A DNA stretch of 6,598 bases, taken from contig JABMPZ010000071.1 of NCBI GenBank assembly GCA_013203565.1, positions 1 to 6,598 of the forward strand, given 5' to 3'. Below, piece after piece: positions 5,092 through 6,598 of the stretch. Both the position numbers and the translations under genes were made by a program. Positions within the stretch are counted from its first letter, which is position 1; each line of letters opens with the position of its first letter. The DNA is from Parcubacteria group bacterium. GTDB taxonomy: Bacteria > Patescibacteriota > Minisyncoccia > Minisyncoccales > CG1-02-41-26. The notes under the pieces are model-generated. The model was given only the letters and a program-made list of their open reading frames with translations. It was not told where the DNA came from and did not search any database.

Positions 5092-5706
5092 ATGCCTACA
5101 AAACCTCTTTCTTTCCAAGATAAAAAAGCAAATTTAGCCAGAAGAGTATCTAAAAATGGATTAAATGCATCATCTTGTATTTTATTTTCCCTCAAAGATT
5201 CTAAGGGAGGGCTTTTAGAGAGTTTGCCAAGTTGTTATCCTGGTATTGCGTTGATGCAATGGACATTTGGGGTGGGAAAATACAAAAAGAAAGGCATAGA
5301 GTTCAAAGAGGAAACAATAAGAACAAACCTTCGTCGTTTAAGAAAAGATGGTTTAATTACAAAAGATCCAAAACAAAAATCTTACTACTTAACCGATGAT
5401 GGTAAGAAGGTTGTAAGTCATATTAGAAACAGGTATTTAATTTTAAAAAAGAAATGGGATGGAAAATTGCGACTTGTAATTTTTGATGTTCCAGAGAAGA
5501 AAAAATATTGGAGAAGGTCAATTAGAGAAGAGCTTTTATCAATGGAATATCAGCTACTTCAAAAGAGTGTTTATGTGGGAAAATATCCTTTGTCGCAGAG
5601 TTTTTGTAAAGAACTAGACGAAGCAGGGCTCGGAAGCAGCATTTTTATTTTCACAATTGATAAAGCCGACCGAAAAGAAAAAATATTGAAACTTTTAGAG
5701 AAATAA
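5092..5706 (+). CDS. PaaX-like winged-helix regulator with Cas2-like C-terminal domain
   Basis: Predicted DNA-binding protein of 204 residues from ATG 5092. A TTG at 5020 would start inside the palindrome and is rejected. Residues about 50-112 look like a winged helix: IALMQWTFG, a recognition helix EETIRTNLRRLRKDGLI (74-89) and a wing DPKQKSYYLTDDGKKV. Residues 122-204 match the Cas2-like ferredoxin fold found in PaaX-type regulators: WDGKLRLVIFDVPEKKKYWRRSIREELL, then LLQKSVYVGKYPL, with Asp132 in the position of the Cas2 active-site Asp. There is no CRISPR array or other cas gene, so I read it as a regulator rather than an adaptation nuclease. The N-terminus is basic (KKANLARRVSKNG). It is bracketed by palindromes sharing an identical 40-bp core, the obvious candidate binding sites. 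Its ligand and targets are unknown; PaaX proteins elsewhere are repressors released by acyl-CoA thioesters, which need not apply here. Confidence 0.78.
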   Translation: MPTKPLSFQDKKANLARRVSKNGLNASSCILFSLKDSKGGLLESLPSCYPGIALMQWTFGVGKYKKKGIEFKEETIRTNLRRLRKDGLITKDPKQKSYYLTDDGKKVVSHIRNRYLILKKKWDGKLRLVIFDVPEKKKYWRRSIREELLSMEYQLLQKSVYVGKYPLSQSFCKELDEAGLGSSIFIFTIDKADRKEKILKLLEK

Positions 5707-5718
5707 ACATATAATCAC

Positions 5719-5758
5719 TTTGGTTCAAAATGTGACGATCGTCACATTTTGAACCAAA
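5719..5758. repeat. Perfect 40-bp palindrome between the regulator gene and rodA
   Basis: Arms 5719-5738 and 5739-5758 are exact reverse complements without spacer and are identical, base for base, to the inner 40 bp of the palindrome at 5020-5071. It starts 12 bases after the regulator stop and ends 28 bases before the rodA start. The flanks of the two copies differ (copy one adds six symmetrical base pairs on each side), and I see no clear target-site duplication outside the pair. It could be a second operator acting on rodA, a hairpin that protects or separates transcripts, or the right end of a cassette. Confidence 0.97.
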
Positions 5759-5759
5759 T

Positions 5760-5765
5760 TATTAT
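5760..5765 (+). promoter_or_regulatory. Possible -10 element for rodA
   Basis: TATTAT matches the -10 consensus at five of six positions and lies directly after the palindrome, 21 bases before the rodA ATG. The -35 region would fall inside the palindrome (about 5737-5742, GATCGT), which is no match to TTGACA. If real, a protein bound to the palindrome would block this promoter. In such an AT-rich region the match may be chance. Confidence 0.25.
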
Positions 5766-5786
5766 TCATAAAAACATAAGATACTT

Positions 5787-6598
5787 ATGAAATTTTGGCA
5801 GTTGTTCAAAAGTTTTAATTGGATGCTGGCGTTGCCGGCGGTGGCACTTACTGGGATTGGGTTTGTTTCTATCTATAGCTCTTCTATCACTCGGGGCGGT
5901 TTTTTTGATTTGAAAAAGCAGATTATCTATTTTGCTGTCTCTTTATTATTAATGGTTTTATTGAGTTTTTTAGATTTAAGGTTTTTAAAAACTAATTCTT
6001 ATTTAATTTTAATATTCTATTCTCTTTCTCTTTTATCCCTTGCAGGGCTTCTTGTATTTGGTGAGATAACAAGGGGAATAAGGGGTTGGTATAAAATAGG
6101 GCCTATTTCCTTAGACCCTGTGCCATTGTCAGCTATTGTTTTAATTATTGTTTTAGCAAAATATTTTTCTTCACGACACATAGAACTTAAAACATTCAAG
6201 CCAATCGTTCTCTCTGCCGTTTATGTTGCTTTGCCGGGGTTATTAGTTTTTCTACAACCAGACCTTGGAAGCGCGCTTACTTTAATTGCTATTTGGTTTG
6301 GTATAGTTGTTTTTTCTGGAATTAAATTAAAACACTTCTTCATTCTCTGCCTCATATTCTTAGTATTATTTGCTGTTGGTTGGAAGTTTGTTTTAAAAGA
6401 TTATCAAAAGCAAAGAATTTCAAGTTTTATGAATCCAGCACTTGACCAGCAGGGGATATCTTGGAGTGTAAATCAATCTAAAATTGCTATTGGGAGCGGT
6501 GGTATTATGGGTAGTGGTTTTATGCATGGCACCCAAACACAGTATGGCTTTTTATCAGAGCCTGAAACAGATTTTATTTTTTCAGCAATTGCAGAAGA
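5787..6598 (+). CDS. rodA: RodA/FtsW-family peptidoglycan polymerase, 3' end cut by the window
   Basis: SEDS-family membrane glycosyltransferase that polymerises lipid II into glycan strands with a partner class B PBP. The frame is open from ATG 5787 to the window edge: 270 residues, of some 360-380 usual. The protein begins MKFWQLFKSFNWML with hydrophobic segments at about 14-31, 45-62, 70-91, 113-127, 140-156, 161-177 and 183-200. Conserved parts seen: RGWYKIGPISL (99-109), QPDLGSAL (157-164), and the extracellular NPALDQQGISWSVNQSKIAIGSGG (216-239), whose Asp220 matches the catalytic Asp (Asp255 in Thermus RodA), then GSGFMHGTQTQYGFLSEPETDFIFSAIAE. The usual QPSE or QPVE motif is DPVP at 110-113, losing a conserved Glu. 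RodA is preferred to FtsW for QPDLGSAL and the HGTQTQ...TDFIFS block, with moderate certainty. No Shine-Dalgarno sequence is seen. Confidence 0.9.
   Translation, partial: MKFWQLFKSFNWMLALPAVALTGIGFVSIYSSSITRGGFFDLKKQIIYFAVSLLLMVLLSFLDLRFLKTNSYLILIFYSLSLLSLAGLLVFGEITRGIRGWYKIGPISLDPVPLSAIVLIIVLAKYFSSRHIELKTFKPIVLSAVYVALPGLLVFLQPDLGSALTLIAIWFGIVVFSGIKLKHFFILCLIFLVLFAVGWKFVLKDYQKQRISSFMNPALDQQGISWSVNQSKIAIGSGGIMGSGFMHGTQTQYGFLSEPETDFIFSAIAE

Noticed and set aside
5188..5208. Inverted repeat TCCCT...AGGGA inside the regulator gene
   Set aside because: Five-base arms with an 11-base loop in coding sequence; expected by chance.
5020..5758. CRISPR system, because of the Cas2-like domain and repeated palindromes
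   Set aside because: Only two copies about 690 bases apart with a gene between them, no array, no Cas1; the winged-helix half indicates a PaaX-like regulator.
6017..6199. 60-codon minus-strand ORF
   Set aside because: Antisense to the clear rodA frame that runs to the window edge.

Overview
The window is AT-rich and tightly packed, with every recognisable gene on the + strand. It looks like a piece of a small-genome bacterium of the Patescibacteria/CPR (Parcubacteria-like) type. This is an inference from three signs: the pseudopilin with the motif LAREGIEIVRNIRDSNWL, the Cas2-like/PaaX-like regulator, and AT-rich start regions that mostly lack a Shine-Dalgarno sequence. UGA is used as a stop (end of the fourth pseudopilin), so there is no sign of a recoded UGA.

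Layout. Positions 1-46 hold a perfect 18-bp palindrome cut by the window edge. Positions 77-2960 are a type IV pilus assembly block: a prepilin peptidase (PilD type), then four pseudopilins resembling GspH/FimT, PilV, PilW and PilX. The peptidase would cleave and methylate the class III leaders of the four products beside it; the four would form the priming and tip complex of a pilus whose major pilin and ATPases lie elsewhere. A GC-rich REP-like element (about 1411-1543) with inverted GGGGTCAGTCCCC / GGGGACTGACCCC modules sits between the first and second pseudopilin genes. A weak hairpin (2965-2983) and a 14-bp tandem repeat separate the block from ligA (3017-5005), an NAD+-dependent DNA ligase with all domains but two altered active-site positions.

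Positions 5020-5758 are the most unusual part. A 204-residue winged-helix protein with a Cas2-like C-terminal half is bracketed by two very long perfect palindromes (52 bp and 40 bp) that share an identical 40-bp core. They could be operators of this regulator, or the ends of a small cassette. The second lies just upstream of a rodA/ftsW-family gene (5787 to the window end, open at the 3' edge), which encodes a peptidoglycan polymerase with an altered QPSE motif. If the palindromes are operators, the regulator would control itself and the cell-wall gene downstream.

No tRNA, rRNA or CRISPR array was seen. No gene-free stretch exceeds about 150 bases.
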